Shown piece after piece: positions 25,571-34,405 of a DNA stretch of 64,000 nt. Location of the stretch: assembly GCA_964640955.1 (NCBI GenBank), contig CAZXJI010000002.1, positions 217,027-281,026 of the forward strand, in the 5' to 3' direction. Below the pieces are notes generated by a model. The model saw nothing but the letters and a program-made list of their open reading frames with translations, had not been told where the DNA came from and ran no database searches. How positions within the stretch are numbered: position 1 is the stretch's first letter; every line of letters begins with the position of its first letter. The DNA is from CAXXOK01 sp964640955. Lineage in GTDB: Bacteria; Bacillota; Clostridia; Christensenellales; Aristaeellaceae. Made by a program: the position numbers and the translations under genes.

Positions 25571-27022
25571 CTAATTCTTGCTCGGGTCGTCGTGCATCGC
25601 GGACGCGCCCATGCCCTCGATGTTCCATTGGATCACCTTGGGAATGACGGCGTTGGTCAGGTCCCTGGCGTCGCTCAGCGCGCGCTGGGCGATATCCGCA
25701 AACAGCTGCGCCGCCACGTCGCCGTCGTAACCGGAGTTGATGTAGGTTTCATCCATCGCGGGCATGTTGGCGATCAACTCCTCCTCCATCGCCCGCCAGT
25801 GCATGCGGATGGGGTAGCCCCAGTCGGTACGGTCCAGCGAGCCCAGGGTATCCAGCCAGCGGTAGACGGAATATGCGCTGTTCTCGTCGTAGGTGCCGCA
25901 ATCGTAGGTATACGCCGCGGGGGTGGACGTCAGATTGCCGTACATCGGCAAGAACACGCTGAACTCGGAGTTGGCCAGTGCCACCCAGTACACGATGGGC
26001 AGGTCCGGCCGGTACCAGAACAGGTGCACCGTAAAAGCGCGGTTGATGCCGATGGGGCGCCACTCGGCGTGCTCGTTCACGTTATAGCTCGTATCCTCAA
26101 AACGGTAACGGGTCAGTTCCATCACGTCCTGCAGTTCGATGGGCCGATCGGGCGTAAAGAACAGGTCGTAGGTGTGGTTTACGTCGTACGTTTGCTCCTG
26201 CGAGGGGGCAAAGTACCGCTGCCCGGCCCAGACGCGAATCTGGCTGTAATCCCGGTGCGCTGCGCCGTAGGTCAGCGCCGCGTGGGGCTCGCCGTTCACC
26301 TCGCTTAGGAAACCGTTATCCTCGGCCAACTGCCAGAAATCCGGCGAGGCGAGCACATTGTCGGCGTCGCCGATATCCACGCAGCCGATCATCGCGTCGT
26401 TGGCGATGACGGCCGCTTTGTCGTCCGGCACTTTTACGGCCAGCCAGTGGTGCCCGGAGTAGATTTCAATGTACCAGGCTTCCGTATCATCGGCGATGAC
26501 GACGCCGTTGCCCTCCGCGCTGCCGTATTCGGTGACGATGGAGCCCAGGCGAACGATGCCCTCGCGCGCCGTTTTCACATAGGGGATCACCACCGTGGGG
26601 ATGGATTCCTCCGCCACGCCGTTGGGCACGTAGGGGTCGTACTTGAGCACGTTCTCGCCGCCGTAGATGCTTTCCGTGGCGGTGATGGAGACGCCGTACT
26701 CGTTGAGCGCGCTCTCTGCCCAGACGCCGACCTCCATGGCGGGCGCGGCGGGCGTCATCACATACTGGCAGCTTTCGGCGGGCAGCTCGATGGTAAAGCC
26801 GTTATATTTGCTTACGAACGGACAGGGTTCGTCCAGCGTCTGCGCTGGCACGGTCACGATCTGCGTCGTTTCGAACGCCTCGCCGTCGGCGGTGCGCCCG
26901 AAGATCAGCGAGCCGTCGGCACTCGCCTCCCGGCCGACGATGATCGTGGTGCACGCACCGGCGGCCGAAGGCACCGCCAGCAGTAAGACCAGCAGCAGGG
27001 AAACCACTATTTTAAGCATCAT
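25571..27022 (-). CDS. Secreted C69 family dipeptidase (PepD type, Ntn hydrolase)
   Basis: Peptidase of 483 residues exported by an N-terminal signal peptide (MMLKIVVSLLLVLLLAVPSAAGA). Cleavage after GA would expose Cys24 as the N-terminal nucleophile, in CTTIIVGREASADGS, exactly where C69 Ntn hydrolases carry it. FGRTADGE, EYGVSITATESIYG, AWYIEIYSGHHWLAVKVPDDKAAVIAND and FWYRPDLPIVYWVALANSEFSVFLPMYGN are family-like. It probably hydrolyses dipeptides or peptide substrates outside the cell. The gene is monocistronic: promoter at 27175-27146, terminators on both sides. GAGGTG precedes the ATG at 27022. The unusual point is an open in-frame tail after the stop codon. Confidence 0.92.
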   Translation of the reverse strand: MMLKIVVSLLLVLLLAVPSAAGACTTIIVGREASADGSLIFGRTADGEAFETTQIVTVPAQTLDEPCPFVSKYNGFTIELPAESCQYVMTPAAPAMEVGVWAESALNEYGVSITATESIYGGENVLKYDPYVPNGVAEESIPTVVIPYVKTAREGIVRLGSIVTEYGSAEGNGVVIADDTEAWYIEIYSGHHWLAVKVPDDKAAVIANDAMIGCVDIGDADNVLASPDFWQLAEDNGFLSEVNGEPHAALTYGAAHRDYSQIRVWAGQRYFAPSQEQTYDVNHTYDLFFTPDRPIELQDVMELTRYRFEDTSYNVNEHAEWRPIGINRAFTVHLFWYRPDLPIVYWVALANSEFSVFLPMYGNLTSTPAAYTYDCGTYDENSAYSVYRWLDTLGSLDRTDWGYPIRMHWRAMEEELIANMPAMDETYINSGYDGDVAAQLFADIAQRALSDARDLTNAVIPKVIQWNIEGMGASAMHDDPSKN

Positions 27023-27145
27023 GGCGCACCTCTCTTTTTTTGTCGGGCATGAACGGCATGGAAAGCAGCGGAGCAGGCGGAAACGCGGCTCGGACAGCTG
27101 ATGCGGTTGACGGGACGGTATGGAAACGGTTCAATGATTGGTTTC

Positions 27146-27175
27146 ACTATAACACAGCGCAAAAGTGGTCGTCAA
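27146..27175 (-). promoter_or_regulatory. Promoter of the C69 dipeptidase gene
   Basis: On the minus strand TTGACG (27175-27170), an 18-base spacer and TATAGT (27151-27146) precede a ~124-base leader to the ATG at 27022. I saw no recognisable riboswitch in the leader. Confidence 0.65.
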
Positions 27176-27192
27176 GAACGGCCTCACGGGGA

Positions 27193-27249
27193 AAGCCAAC
27201 GGCGAAAAAACCCGTTCCGCATAGGAACGGGTTTTTTCGCCGTTGGCTT
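27193..27249 (-). terminator. Strong 26-base-stem terminator after the GH38-related gene
   Basis: AAGCCAACGGCG with following A6 and CCCGTTCC (27193-27218) is a perfect inverted copy of 27224-27249, with a five-base GCATA loop. Internal A6/T6 tracts mean a GC stem followed by T6 exists in both directions. It ends the minus-strand mannoside operon 59 bases after its last stop codon. Confidence 0.85.
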
Positions 27250-27307
27250 GGGCGTTCGTTTCCGGCGTCTCCGGGCGCCCGGCGGCGCCGTTCGCCTCCC
27301 GCGGGTT

Positions 27308-29707
27308 TTACTTGTCCGTCAGATCGTTCACGATCAGCACATAAGGGTCGAAGGCGCGCTCGCGCAGCTCGTCCATGGCCGGCTCGCCGCCGGCCGCCTG
27401 CGTCAGCCACAGCGAGTACTGAAACTCGCAGAATCCGGAAAGATCCATTTTGAAATTGGTCTCCCACGTGTTGTTCATCACCCATGAATAGACGGGGCGT
27501 TGATTGTTCCCGGGCTCGCGGTCGCACAGCCGGATCGGGTGGTGGCGCATCTGCCCCATGTAGACCAGCGGCACGTCGCGGGTGGCGACCAGCGCACCGC
27601 CGTCCCCGGAAACGTACGCGAGCCCGTCGTCCGTCATGGAGTACTCCATGCAGGTGCCGGGAAGCTGATCCACCCCGGGGCGGTACGCCTCCGCGCCTTT
27701 CCGTAGCCAGAGCGTTTCGCAGGAAAGGGACAGGGGCAGAAAAACGCTCTCGATGTCCGACGAAATGGTCTTTCCCAGCTCCAGCCTGAAATCGATGCGC
27801 GGCATCTCTTCAAACAGCTTGAGGTAGACCTCCGTATGGATGCTGCCCGGCAGGGCAAACGCGAACCGGAGCAGCGTGAAAATCTTTCCCCGCTCGACAC
27901 ACTCGATTTCACACAGCCTGCCCACGAACAGCTCGGCATGCTTGCCGCGGATGTTGCGCCCGATGATGCGCCGTTCCTGCTCTTCCCGACAGGGAAGCTC
28001 GTGGCAACGGTCGGTGATCGCCGTGCATTCATAGACCGGCGTGAAGAAAGGCGCAACGCCGCCCGCAAGAAGACTCTTCCCGGTCCGCTTATCGACGAAG
28101 GCGGTAATGCCGTCGTCGGGCGCGTACCTTAGCCGGAAGTAGTCGTTTTCAAATTCGTAGGGCAGCCGATAGGTGACGGTATCGTAATCGTTGACGATGT
28201 CGCGGATGCGCTCCGCGCCGACATACGCCTTGCGGCTGTTGAACTTCTGCGGCGGCGCGGGCTGCTCGCGGTAAGTGTAGGTCTTGCGCTCAAAGGGCTT
28301 GAACGTGTCCGCGAAGGTGATCATCCGCCCGCGCGGGTGCGGCGAAACCTGGCAGGGAATCACGCGGCCCTGCTCGTCCTTGATCTCGGCGTCCGGCATG
28401 CCCATGGTCTCGATGTAGAAGGATACGGGCTGCCTGCCTTCCAGTCCGCTGACGCTGTGTACGCGGATCTTGCCGTTCGTATCGTAATAGCGCAGGGTGT
28501 CGCCCTTTTGGTGCGCGATGCGGTACAGCATCCGCGAGGCCGCTTCGTGGGCCTTGGAGGCATAGCTGTTTTTGCGCATATCGAGGTTGAGCACCATCGT
28601 GTCAAACGGGCGCGTGATGGTGGACGAATGCCCCCAGGTATGCTCGCCATAGAGCAGCATATTATCCTGCGCCGTTTCCGCCAGCTGCGGATACCGGGTT
28701 TCAAAATCGGGGTCCAGCCTCGCGCAGAGGTGATAGCGGTGCTGCGCCTCGCGATAGTGCTTAACGGCGTAGGGCGTCGAGCCCACGCCGTTGGCCCACC
28801 AGTCGGTCAGATCGCCGCTGTAGACGGGCGCATCCGTCAGCTTGTCCCGGATCAGCGCATAAAGCTCCTGCAGCGATACCATCCGGAGCCTTACCGCATC
28901 ACCGTAACGCCGGTTATACGCCTCGACGGTCCGGAGGATCTCCGGCTCGGGAGGGGCGTTATCGCTGAACACGCCGGAGACGGACGCAATCAGGAAATCA
29001 TACGGATAGCCGTTATCGGTGCATTCGTCCACGTATGCCTTAAGCGAGGCGTGGAGGATATCCTCGGGCGCTCCGGGCGCGGCTCCCCGCCCCAGGTAGT
29101 TCTCCATCATGAAGTTATGGGCCACGTTGGGCTTGATCCCCAGCACGTTGCCAAGGTTGTAATGCTCTCCGTTCCAGACCAGTATCCGCTTTCCGCCCGC
29201 GCTTTCCCAGAAGAAGGGGGTCTGGTTATGGTAAAGCGGGTACATGCCGTGATGACAGTGGATATTCATGTACAGGAACTCCGCGCCGCTTGCGATGATC
29301 GCGTCGCGCTGCCCCATGGAAATGCCGTTGATATCGGCGATCATCGCCGTTTGGAACGTTACGCCGTGTTTCAAAAAGAGGGCGCGCAGCTTAAGCAGGC
29401 GGTTCTTCAGCACGTCGCTGTCGACCAGATCGGTAAAGTTGAGATAGTTCCACGACAGGCCTATCCTGCCGGCTCTTGCCAGCGCCATGAACGCGGTCGT
29501 CTCCTCCCTCGTCGCTCCGCGGAGGAATTCTTCCACGCAAAACAGCGTTTCGCAGTTCCAGCGAAAGGCGGCGTATTCGGGGTGCCGCATCATCTCCAGC
29601 ACATCACGGATATAGCTTACCTGCGTATCCATTATCCGCTCCTGCAGGTCGGTATACCCGATATCGGTATGCGAGTGATGCACGACATACACAGTTTTGA
29701 CGGCCAT
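27308..29707 (-). CDS. GH38-related glycoside hydrolase (α-mannosidase-like, DUF5054-type)
   Basis: Cytoplasmic protein of 799 residues. The N-terminus VYVVHHSHTDIGYTDLQERI carries the His-x-Asp pair that binds zinc in GH38 α-mannosidases, within the variant HTDIGYT wording of DUF5054-like proteins. An α/β domain follows to about residue 300 (FRWNCETLFCVEEFL, FQTAMIADINGISMGQRDAII, GGKRILVWNGEHYN), then a mostly β C-terminal half (YVGAERIRDIVNDYDTVTY, FRLRYAPDDGITAFVDKRTGKSLL). The classical GH38 nucleophile motif is not obvious, so specificity is uncertain. The ATG at 29707 is chosen: the frame extends to 30085, but that part lies within the GH130 gene. It is the last gene of the mannoside operon. 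Confidence 0.8.
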   Translation of the reverse strand: MAVKTVYVVHHSHTDIGYTDLQERIMDTQVSYIRDVLEMMRHPEYAAFRWNCETLFCVEEFLRGATREETTAFMALARAGRIGLSWNYLNFTDLVDSDVLKNRLLKLRALFLKHGVTFQTAMIADINGISMGQRDAIIASGAEFLYMNIHCHHGMYPLYHNQTPFFWESAGGKRILVWNGEHYNLGNVLGIKPNVAHNFMMENYLGRGAAPGAPEDILHASLKAYVDECTDNGYPYDFLIASVSGVFSDNAPPEPEILRTVEAYNRRYGDAVRLRMVSLQELYALIRDKLTDAPVYSGDLTDWWANGVGSTPYAVKHYREAQHRYHLCARLDPDFETRYPQLAETAQDNMLLYGEHTWGHSSTITRPFDTMVLNLDMRKNSYASKAHEAASRMLYRIAHQKGDTLRYYDTNGKIRVHSVSGLEGRQPVSFYIETMGMPDAEIKDEQGRVIPCQVSPHPRGRMITFADTFKPFERKTYTYREQPAPPQKFNSRKAYVGAERIRDIVNDYDTVTYRLPYEFENDYFRLRYAPDDGITAFVDKRTGKSLLAGGVAPFFTPVYECTAITDRCHELPCREEQERRIIGRNIRGKHAELFVGRLCEIECVERGKIFTLLRFAFALPGSIHTEVYLKLFEEMPRIDFRLELGKTISSDIESVFLPLSLSCETLWLRKGAEAYRPGVDQLPGTCMEYSMTDDGLAYVSGDGGALVATRDVPLVYMGQMRHHPIRLCDREPGNNQRPVYSWVMNNTWETNFKMDLSGFCEFQYSLWLTQAAGGEPAMDELRERAFDPYVLIVNDLTDK

Positions 29708-29724
29708 AGAAGCATATTCCTTTC

Positions 29725-30714
29725 TTACAAAGCGCGTTCCTTGGTGAACGCGACCAGGTCGTCCACGGTGGTAAAGGCAAGCCCGGTCACGGTATCCGCC
29801 CCGCCGTAATAGATCGCGATTCGCCCCGTTTGCGCGTCGGAAAGCGCCGCGCAGGGAAACACGACGTTGGGCACGTCCCCGATGCATTCGTAAAGCGCGT
29901 GCGGCGCCATCAGGTAGTCCCTTGTGCGGTACAGCACCTTCTGCGGCTGATCCAGATCCAGCAAAGCCGTACCGATGCGGTAGACAAACCCGTTGCAGGT
30001 GTTGATGACCCCGTGATAGATCAGCAGCCATCCCTCGTCGGTCTCGATCGGCACACAGCCCGCGCCTATCTTGGTGGACTGCCACGCGGAGGTATCGCCC
30101 CTCACCGGGCCCATCACAAAACGGTGGTGACCCCAGTATTCCAGGTCCCTGCTCCTGCTGATAAAGATATCGCCGAAGGGCGTATGCCCGTTGTCGCTGG
30201 GACGGCTGAGCAGGGTAAAGAAGCCGTTGATCTTGCGCGGAAACAGGACGCCGTTGCGGTTGAAGGGCAAAAGGGCGTTTTCCAGCTGCTTAAAAACCTT
30301 GAAGTCCCTGGTTTGCGCAATGCCGATGGTCGGGCCGTGGTAGCCGTTGCACCAGGTCACGTAGTAGGTGTCGCCGATCTGGCATACGCGGGGGTCGTAG
30401 CGGTATTCGCGCCGGAGCAGCTCGGGATCGTCCCCGGTGAGGCGAATGGGCTCGTCGTCGATCCGCCAGCGGAGGCCGTCGGGGCTGAAGCCCGCGTAGA
30501 TGTCCATGCTGATGGAACGGCTGTCGCAGCGGAATACGCCCGCAAAGCCGTCCCGGAAGGGAATCACGGCGCTGTTGAACACGCTGTTGGAATGCCTGTT
30601 GCCGTTTCGTCCGATGATCGGGTTGCCGGTATAACGCCAAATCGGCTCGGTCGCACCTGCGGGCTTATCCTGCCATGGAATGTTGGGCAGCGGTTTGCCG
30701 ATGATGGTGGCCAT
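29725..30714 (-). CDS. GH130 family glycoside phosphorylase (β-mannoside type)
   Basis: Five-bladed β-propeller enzyme of 329 residues. GH130 members cleave β-mannosides with phosphate, yielding mannose 1-phosphate, although some are hydrolases. Visible family stretches are YTGNPIIGRNGNRHSNSVFNSAVIPF, REYRYDPRVCQIGDTYYVTWCNGYHG, FNRNGVLFPRKINGFFTLLSRPSDNGHTPFGDIF, KIGAGCVPIETDEGWLLIYHGV and the ending TGRIAIYYGGADTVTGLAFTTVDDLV. GGAG precedes the ATG. It lies 17 bases upstream of the GH38-related gene and downstream of the LplABC-type transporter genes. The exact acceptor sugar is not inferable. Confidence 0.93.
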   Translation of the reverse strand: MATIIGKPLPNIPWQDKPAGATEPIWRYTGNPIIGRNGNRHSNSVFNSAVIPFRDGFAGVFRCDSRSISMDIYAGFSPDGLRWRIDDEPIRLTGDDPELLRREYRYDPRVCQIGDTYYVTWCNGYHGPTIGIAQTRDFKVFKQLENALLPFNRNGVLFPRKINGFFTLLSRPSDNGHTPFGDIFISRSRDLEYWGHHRFVMGPVRGDTSAWQSTKIGAGCVPIETDEGWLLIYHGVINTCNGFVYRIGTALLDLDQPQKVLYRTRDYLMAPHALYECIGDVPNVVFPCAALSDAQTGRIAIYYGGADTVTGLAFTTVDDLVAFTKERAL

Positions 30715-30744
30715 GGTGATTCTCCTTCAGTTCGGGAAGATGGT

Positions 30745-30776
30745 GTTCGGGGCGAGGAAGCATCCCCGCCCCGAAC
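30745..30776 (-). other. Intra-operon hairpin between binding-protein and GH130 genes
   Basis: GTTCGGGGCG pairs perfectly with CGCCCCGAAC around a 12-base loop. There is no T-run, so mRNA 3'-end protection of the binding-protein message is more likely than termination. Confidence 0.55.
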
Positions 30777-30807
30777 GTGCCTGACCCAGTCGGGCGGTTT
30801 TGAATCC

Positions 30808-32232
30808 TTACTTGCTGGCCATGAAGGCGTTAACCTGCGTCTGCGCCTCGGCGACGAGCTCGGCATAGCCGGCGGCGTTCATTTCTTCCATCATCGCTTC
30901 CACGGTGGTATCCGGGTCCGTCGTGCCGGTGAGAAGCTCGCCCATGTAACGGCTAAAGATGAAAGAGCAGTTGAGGAGCTGATCCTCGACGGATGTGGTA
31001 TCCATGGTGAAGCCGAGCAGCACGGACGGAATGGCTTTCTCGTTGAGTTCCTTCACCTCGTCCCACTGGTTGAAGTCCACATCGTCGGTCTGGGTCACGG
31101 TGAAGAAGGAGCCCTGCGTATAACCGGCCATGGTCCAGTCGGTCTTGTTGCGGTGCACCAGGCCGTCGGCGGTGTAGTCCCAATCGTCGCCTTCCAGCCC
31201 GTAGTAGAAGCTGTCGCGCACATAGGAATCGGTGTTGACGAGCTGGAGGAATTGCAACGCCTTTTCGGGATACTTGCAGTTGACGGAGATGGCGTTCATC
31301 GAGCCCTGCACCGTCTGGTTGGAGACGATGGTCGGTCCCCACTGATAGGCCACGACATCCACGCCCAGCTGCGGGCCCCAGGCCGTCTTGGCGGCGCCGG
31401 CCCAGCCCTGCGCGATGCCGAAGGGATAGTAGTACTGGCTTTCGGGGGTCACGGCGGCGTCGGAATTGATGATGCCGTCGAGGTACCATTCGCGCAGCAG
31501 CGCCAGGTAGCCCTTGATATCGTCCTGCTCGAAGGGGTTGACGACCGTCGCGGTTGCGTCGTCATAGCGGACGCCCATGGTGTAGAGGCCCGCGCCCATC
31601 TGGTCGTACATGTACAGCAGCTGGTAGGCGCCGTTGGAGTGCAGCTTGAGCGAGGGTTCGCCCGTGTAATCACGGATGGCCGCCAGCGCGGGGCCAAGCT
31701 GGTCGACTTCGGTGATCTGGGAGGGATCCACGCCGGCGGCCTGCGCCACCGCGGTGTCCCAAATGAAGAACTCGCTCTGGGAGGAGTCCTTGTAGGTGGG
31801 AACGGCATAGAGCTTGCCTTCGATCTTGCAGGCGTCCCAGTAGCCTTCGGGAATCATGGCGTACAGGTCGGGCGCGGCTTCGCCGACGATATCGCCGATG
31901 TCCAGGAACGCGCCGACGCGCACGTCGTTGTTGAACACGGAGTTATTGGTAAACATGATGTCGAAGTCCGCGCCGGTGCTGATCATGACGGAACGACGGT
32001 TTTCGAAGTCCCCCCACGAGATGACGTCCATTTCGATGTTGACGCCAATCTTCTCGGCAAGGTAGGCGTTGATGCGCTCCGCCCACGCTTCGTAGTTCTG
32101 GGGCATGCCGCCTCCGACCGTCACCCATTTGAGGGTTACGACGTCGTCGTCAGCCACCGCGCCGAAGAACGGCACGGACAGCACCAGGGTGAGCGCAACC
32201 AAAAGCGAGACCATTTTGGAAAACCTTTTCAT
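30808..32232 (-). CDS. Sugar ABC transporter substrate-binding protein (LplA type, DUF3502-like)
   Basis: Extracytoplasmic binding protein of 474 residues. The signal peptide MKRFSKMVSLLVALTLVLSVPFFGAVA ends in a type I site (AVA-DD) without lipobox. The mature protein has LplA-like features: LKWVTVGGGMPQNYEAWAERINAYLAEKIGVNIEMDVISWGDFENR, ADFDIMFTNN, LYAVPTYKDSSQSEFFIWD, and the C-terminal DUF3502-like part (NEKAIPSVLLGFTMDTTSVEDQLLNCSFIFSRY). AAAAGGAGAGAGG precedes the ATG. It is third in the minus-strand operon after two permeases, and the neighbouring GH130 and GH38-related genes suggest a mannoside ligand. The ATPase is not encoded here. Confidence 0.94.
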   Translation of the reverse strand: MKRFSKMVSLLVALTLVLSVPFFGAVADDDVVTLKWVTVGGGMPQNYEAWAERINAYLAEKIGVNIEMDVISWGDFENRRSVMISTGADFDIMFTNNSVFNNDVRVGAFLDIGDIVGEAAPDLYAMIPEGYWDACKIEGKLYAVPTYKDSSQSEFFIWDTAVAQAAGVDPSQITEVDQLGPALAAIRDYTGEPSLKLHSNGAYQLLYMYDQMGAGLYTMGVRYDDATATVVNPFEQDDIKGYLALLREWYLDGIINSDAAVTPESQYYYPFGIAQGWAGAAKTAWGPQLGVDVVAYQWGPTIVSNQTVQGSMNAISVNCKYPEKALQFLQLVNTDSYVRDSFYYGLEGDDWDYTADGLVHRNKTDWTMAGYTQGSFFTVTQTDDVDFNQWDEVKELNEKAIPSVLLGFTMDTTSVEDQLLNCSFIFSRYMGELLTGTTDPDTTVEAMMEEMNAAGYAELVAEAQTQVNAFMASK

Positions 32233-32263
32233 TGTCCTCTCTCCTTTTAGGTTGTATTATCGA

Positions 32264-33187
32264 TTATCCCTTCACCGCGCCGATGGTCAATCCGGAAATG
32301 AAGTATTTCTGGAAAAACGGATAGGCGCACGCGATGGGAATAACGATGACGATGGCGATGGCCATTCGGACGGATTCCGACGGCAGGGAGTTGCGGTACT
32401 GCTGCATGCTCAGGCCGCCCGACGGGTTGTTGAGGATGTAGTTGATGGCCTGCATCATGTTGTTGAGCAGCGCCTGGAGCGTTACCAGGTTTTTGTCCGA
32501 GATGTACAGCGAGGGCAAAAACCAGTCGTTCCAGTAGGTGAAGGTCAGAAACAGCGCGATGGTCGCCACGACGGGCTTGGAGATGGGCATTACGATGCGT
32601 GAGAAAATGCCCAGCTGCGTCGCGCCGTCGATCTTGGCGGATTCGATGATGGAGTCGGGAATGGTACTGCGGAAAAACGTCTTGCAGATGATGACGTGAA
32701 ACGACGATACCGCCAGCGGGAGGATCATCGACCAGGCCGTGTTGTTGAGCTGGAGGAGGTTGACGACCACCACGTAGTTGGCCACCATGCCGCCGTTGAA
32801 GATCATCGGAACGAACACCAGCCAGGTGTACAGCTTCTTCAGCTTGAAATACGGCCGCGAGAGCGTGTAGCCAAGCATCGTCGTTACGATGACGCCCAAC
32901 GCCGTGCCGACCACCGTCACGATCACGGACATTTTGAAGGCGCTGAAGATCACCGCGCGCTCGTTCCAGAGGAACTGGTAAGCCGCCGTGGAGAACGCCT
33001 GCGGGATAAACCGGTAGCCGTCGCGCAGCAGGCTCTGCTCGTCGGAGATGGAGATCATCAGCACGAAAAACAGGGGGAAGATCGCCGCCGCCGTTAGCAC
33101 GATGAACAGCACGTTAAACAGCGAGTTGGACAGCGGGGAGATACGGTTGATATGCGAATCGCCAAACGGTTCCTTTGAATGCTTCAA
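32264..33187 (-). CDS. Sugar ABC transporter permease, LplC/YtcP type
   Basis: Channel subunit of 307 residues starting at a TTG (33187) with GGGGAGGAAAAG at good spacing; no ATG is available at the family-expected position. Features include NVLFIVLTAAAIFPLFFVLMISISDEQSLLRDGYRFIPQAFST, typical of LplC, the EAA motif ESAKIDGATQLGIFSRIVMPISKP, YWNDWFLPSLYISDKNLVTLQALL, and the ending YFISGLTIGAVKG. It follows the LplB-type subunit by 15 bases. Confidence 0.94.
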   Translation of the reverse strand: MKHSKEPFGDSHINRISPLSNSLFNVLFIVLTAAAIFPLFFVLMISISDEQSLLRDGYRFIPQAFSTAAYQFLWNERAVIFSAFKMSVIVTVVGTALGVIVTTMLGYTLSRPYFKLKKLYTWLVFVPMIFNGGMVANYVVVVNLLQLNNTAWSMILPLAVSSFHVIICKTFFRSTIPDSIIESAKIDGATQLGIFSRIVMPISKPVVATIALFLTFTYWNDWFLPSLYISDKNLVTLQALLNNMMQAINYILNNPSGGLSMQQYRNSLPSESVRMAIAIVIVIPIACAYPFFQKYFISGLTIGAVKG

Positions 33188-33202
33188 AATCTTTTCCTCC
33201 CC

Positions 33203-34168
33203 TCAGATAATCGCGCTGTCGGGGTCGATCTTGGACACGATGAAATTGGCCACCAGGATGGTTATGCAGCAGGCAATGGACTGGAAAAACGCCGCGGCGG
33301 CGATTTTGCCGATGGAAACGTTGGAGGTGCGCAGCGCGATATAGATGTAGGTGTCAAACGTGCTGGCGACCTTGCTCAGCGAGTTGGGAATGCCCTGCGT
33401 AACCTGGTAGAACAGTCCGAAGTCGGAGTAGAAGATGTGCCCGGCGTTCAGAATAAACAATACGATGATGATGGGCTTGATCGCGGGCAGCGTGATGTGG
33501 AGGGCCTGCTTCAGCTTGCTTGCGCCGTCCAGCATCGCGGCTTCATACAGCGAGTTGTCGATGGCGGTGATGCTGGCCAGGTAGATGACCATGTTCAGCC
33601 CGATCGACTTCCACAGCTGCATGAACGTCAGGATGAAGGGCCAGTATTTCGCCTCGGAGTACCACCGGATCTTTTCGCCGCCCAGCGACTGGATGACGCC
33701 GTTAAGCAGACCCTTGTCCACATTCAGGAAGGCGAACACGAAATAGCTGACGACCACCCACGACAGAAAATGAGGAAAGAACAAAAGCGTCTGATAGACT
33801 TTGGAGGCGATGCGGCTGTACAGCTGGCTGATGAGGATTGCCAGCGTAACGGGGATGAGGATGCCCAGAACGATAAACACAAGGTTATACAGCAGGGTAT
33901 TCCTCAACAGGAGCGTGAACGTGTTGTTCCGGATGAAAAACAGGAAGTTGTCAAACCCCACCCATTCGCTGGTGAACAGGCTGTACAGGAAGCCCTTGCC
34001 GGCCATGATGTGGAACTGCTTGAAAGCAATCACCAGGCCGAACATCGGCAGATAGGCGAAGATGGCATACCAGACTATCGCCGGGACCCCCAGCAGCCCC
34101 AGTTCGAAGTCGTCCCTCGTCCACCGCATCCTCCGTCTGGCGGCGTTTCTTGGCAGCGTGTTTCTCAT
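33203..34168 (-). CDS. Sugar ABC transporter permease, LplB type
   Basis: First gene of the mannoside operon, 321 residues. The ATG at 34168 has AAGGAG six bases upstream; an in-frame TTG at 34189 overlaps that site and is rejected. The N-terminus is basic, followed by LLGVPAIVWYAIFAYLPMFGLVIAFKQFHIMAGKG and EWVGFDNFLFFIRN, as in LplB. The EAA motif is YEAAMLDGASKLKQALHITLPAIKP. The end is marked by FQSIACCITILVANFIVSKIDPDSAII. Transcription should start from the promoter at 34272-34243 and be controlled by the divergently encoded LacI regulator. Confidence 0.94.
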   Translation of the reverse strand: MRNTLPRNAARRRMRWTRDDFELGLLGVPAIVWYAIFAYLPMFGLVIAFKQFHIMAGKGFLYSLFTSEWVGFDNFLFFIRNNTFTLLLRNTLLYNLVFIVLGILIPVTLAILISQLYSRIASKVYQTLLFFPHFLSWVVVSYFVFAFLNVDKGLLNGVIQSLGGEKIRWYSEAKYWPFILTFMQLWKSIGLNMVIYLASITAIDNSLYEAAMLDGASKLKQALHITLPAIKPIIIVLFILNAGHIFYSDFGLFYQVTQGIPNSLSKVASTFDTYIYIALRTSNVSIGKIAAAAFFQSIACCITILVANFIVSKIDPDSAII

Positions 34169-34201
34169 ACATACTCCTTTCCATATCAAGGAAATGTTGA
34201 A

Positions 34202-34226
34202 GTTAACGTTTTTCGTATTTGTTAAC
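34202..34226. promoter_or_regulatory. Candidate LacI-type operator: two GTTAAC palindromes
   Basis: GTTAAC occurs at 34202-34207 and 34221-34226 (19 bases apart), with a third TTAAC variant near 34234. They lie just downstream of the minus-strand -10, where a bound repressor would block transcription of the permease operon. Assignment to the LacI protein at 34471 is inference. Confidence 0.4.
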
Positions 34227-34242
34227 TTTTTTGATTAACTAA

Positions 34243-34272
34243 AGTATACCACTATGTTATCCCGCCTGTCAA
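34243..34272 (-). promoter_or_regulatory. Promoter of the mannoside transporter operon
   Basis: Minus-strand TTGACA (34272-34267), an 18-base spacer and TATACT (34248-34243): a near-consensus σA-type promoter 75 bases before the start codon at 34168. Confidence 0.8.
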
Positions 34273-34373
34273 GATAGTTTCCAAATTTTCTATTCAAATT
34301 GATAAAATGGCAGAATTCAGACTATCGGATAAAGCAAGGCGGTATGGGAACAGCCGGAATCCCGCAGGAAACG

Positions 34374-34396
34374 CAACATTGTTAATGTAAATGTTG
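34374..34396. promoter_or_regulatory. Inverted repeat CAACATT-N9-AATGTTG near the lacI promoter
   Basis: A perfect 7-base inverted repeat lies 10 bases upstream of the -35 of the regulator gene. It could be a binding site for autoregulation. A related half-site is not obvious at the permease promoter. Confidence 0.4.
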
Positions 34397-34405
34397 TTTC
34401 GGGCG

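Noticed and set aside
27193..27249. Long palindrome considered as a CRISPR repeat or IS terminus
   Set aside because: It is a single hairpin of the bidirectional terminator type placed just after a stop codon, without repeats or spacers.
29830..32250. 806-codon open frame on the plus strand
   Set aside because: It is antisense to the GH130 and binding-protein genes and has the His/Val/Gly-rich shadow composition and no motifs.
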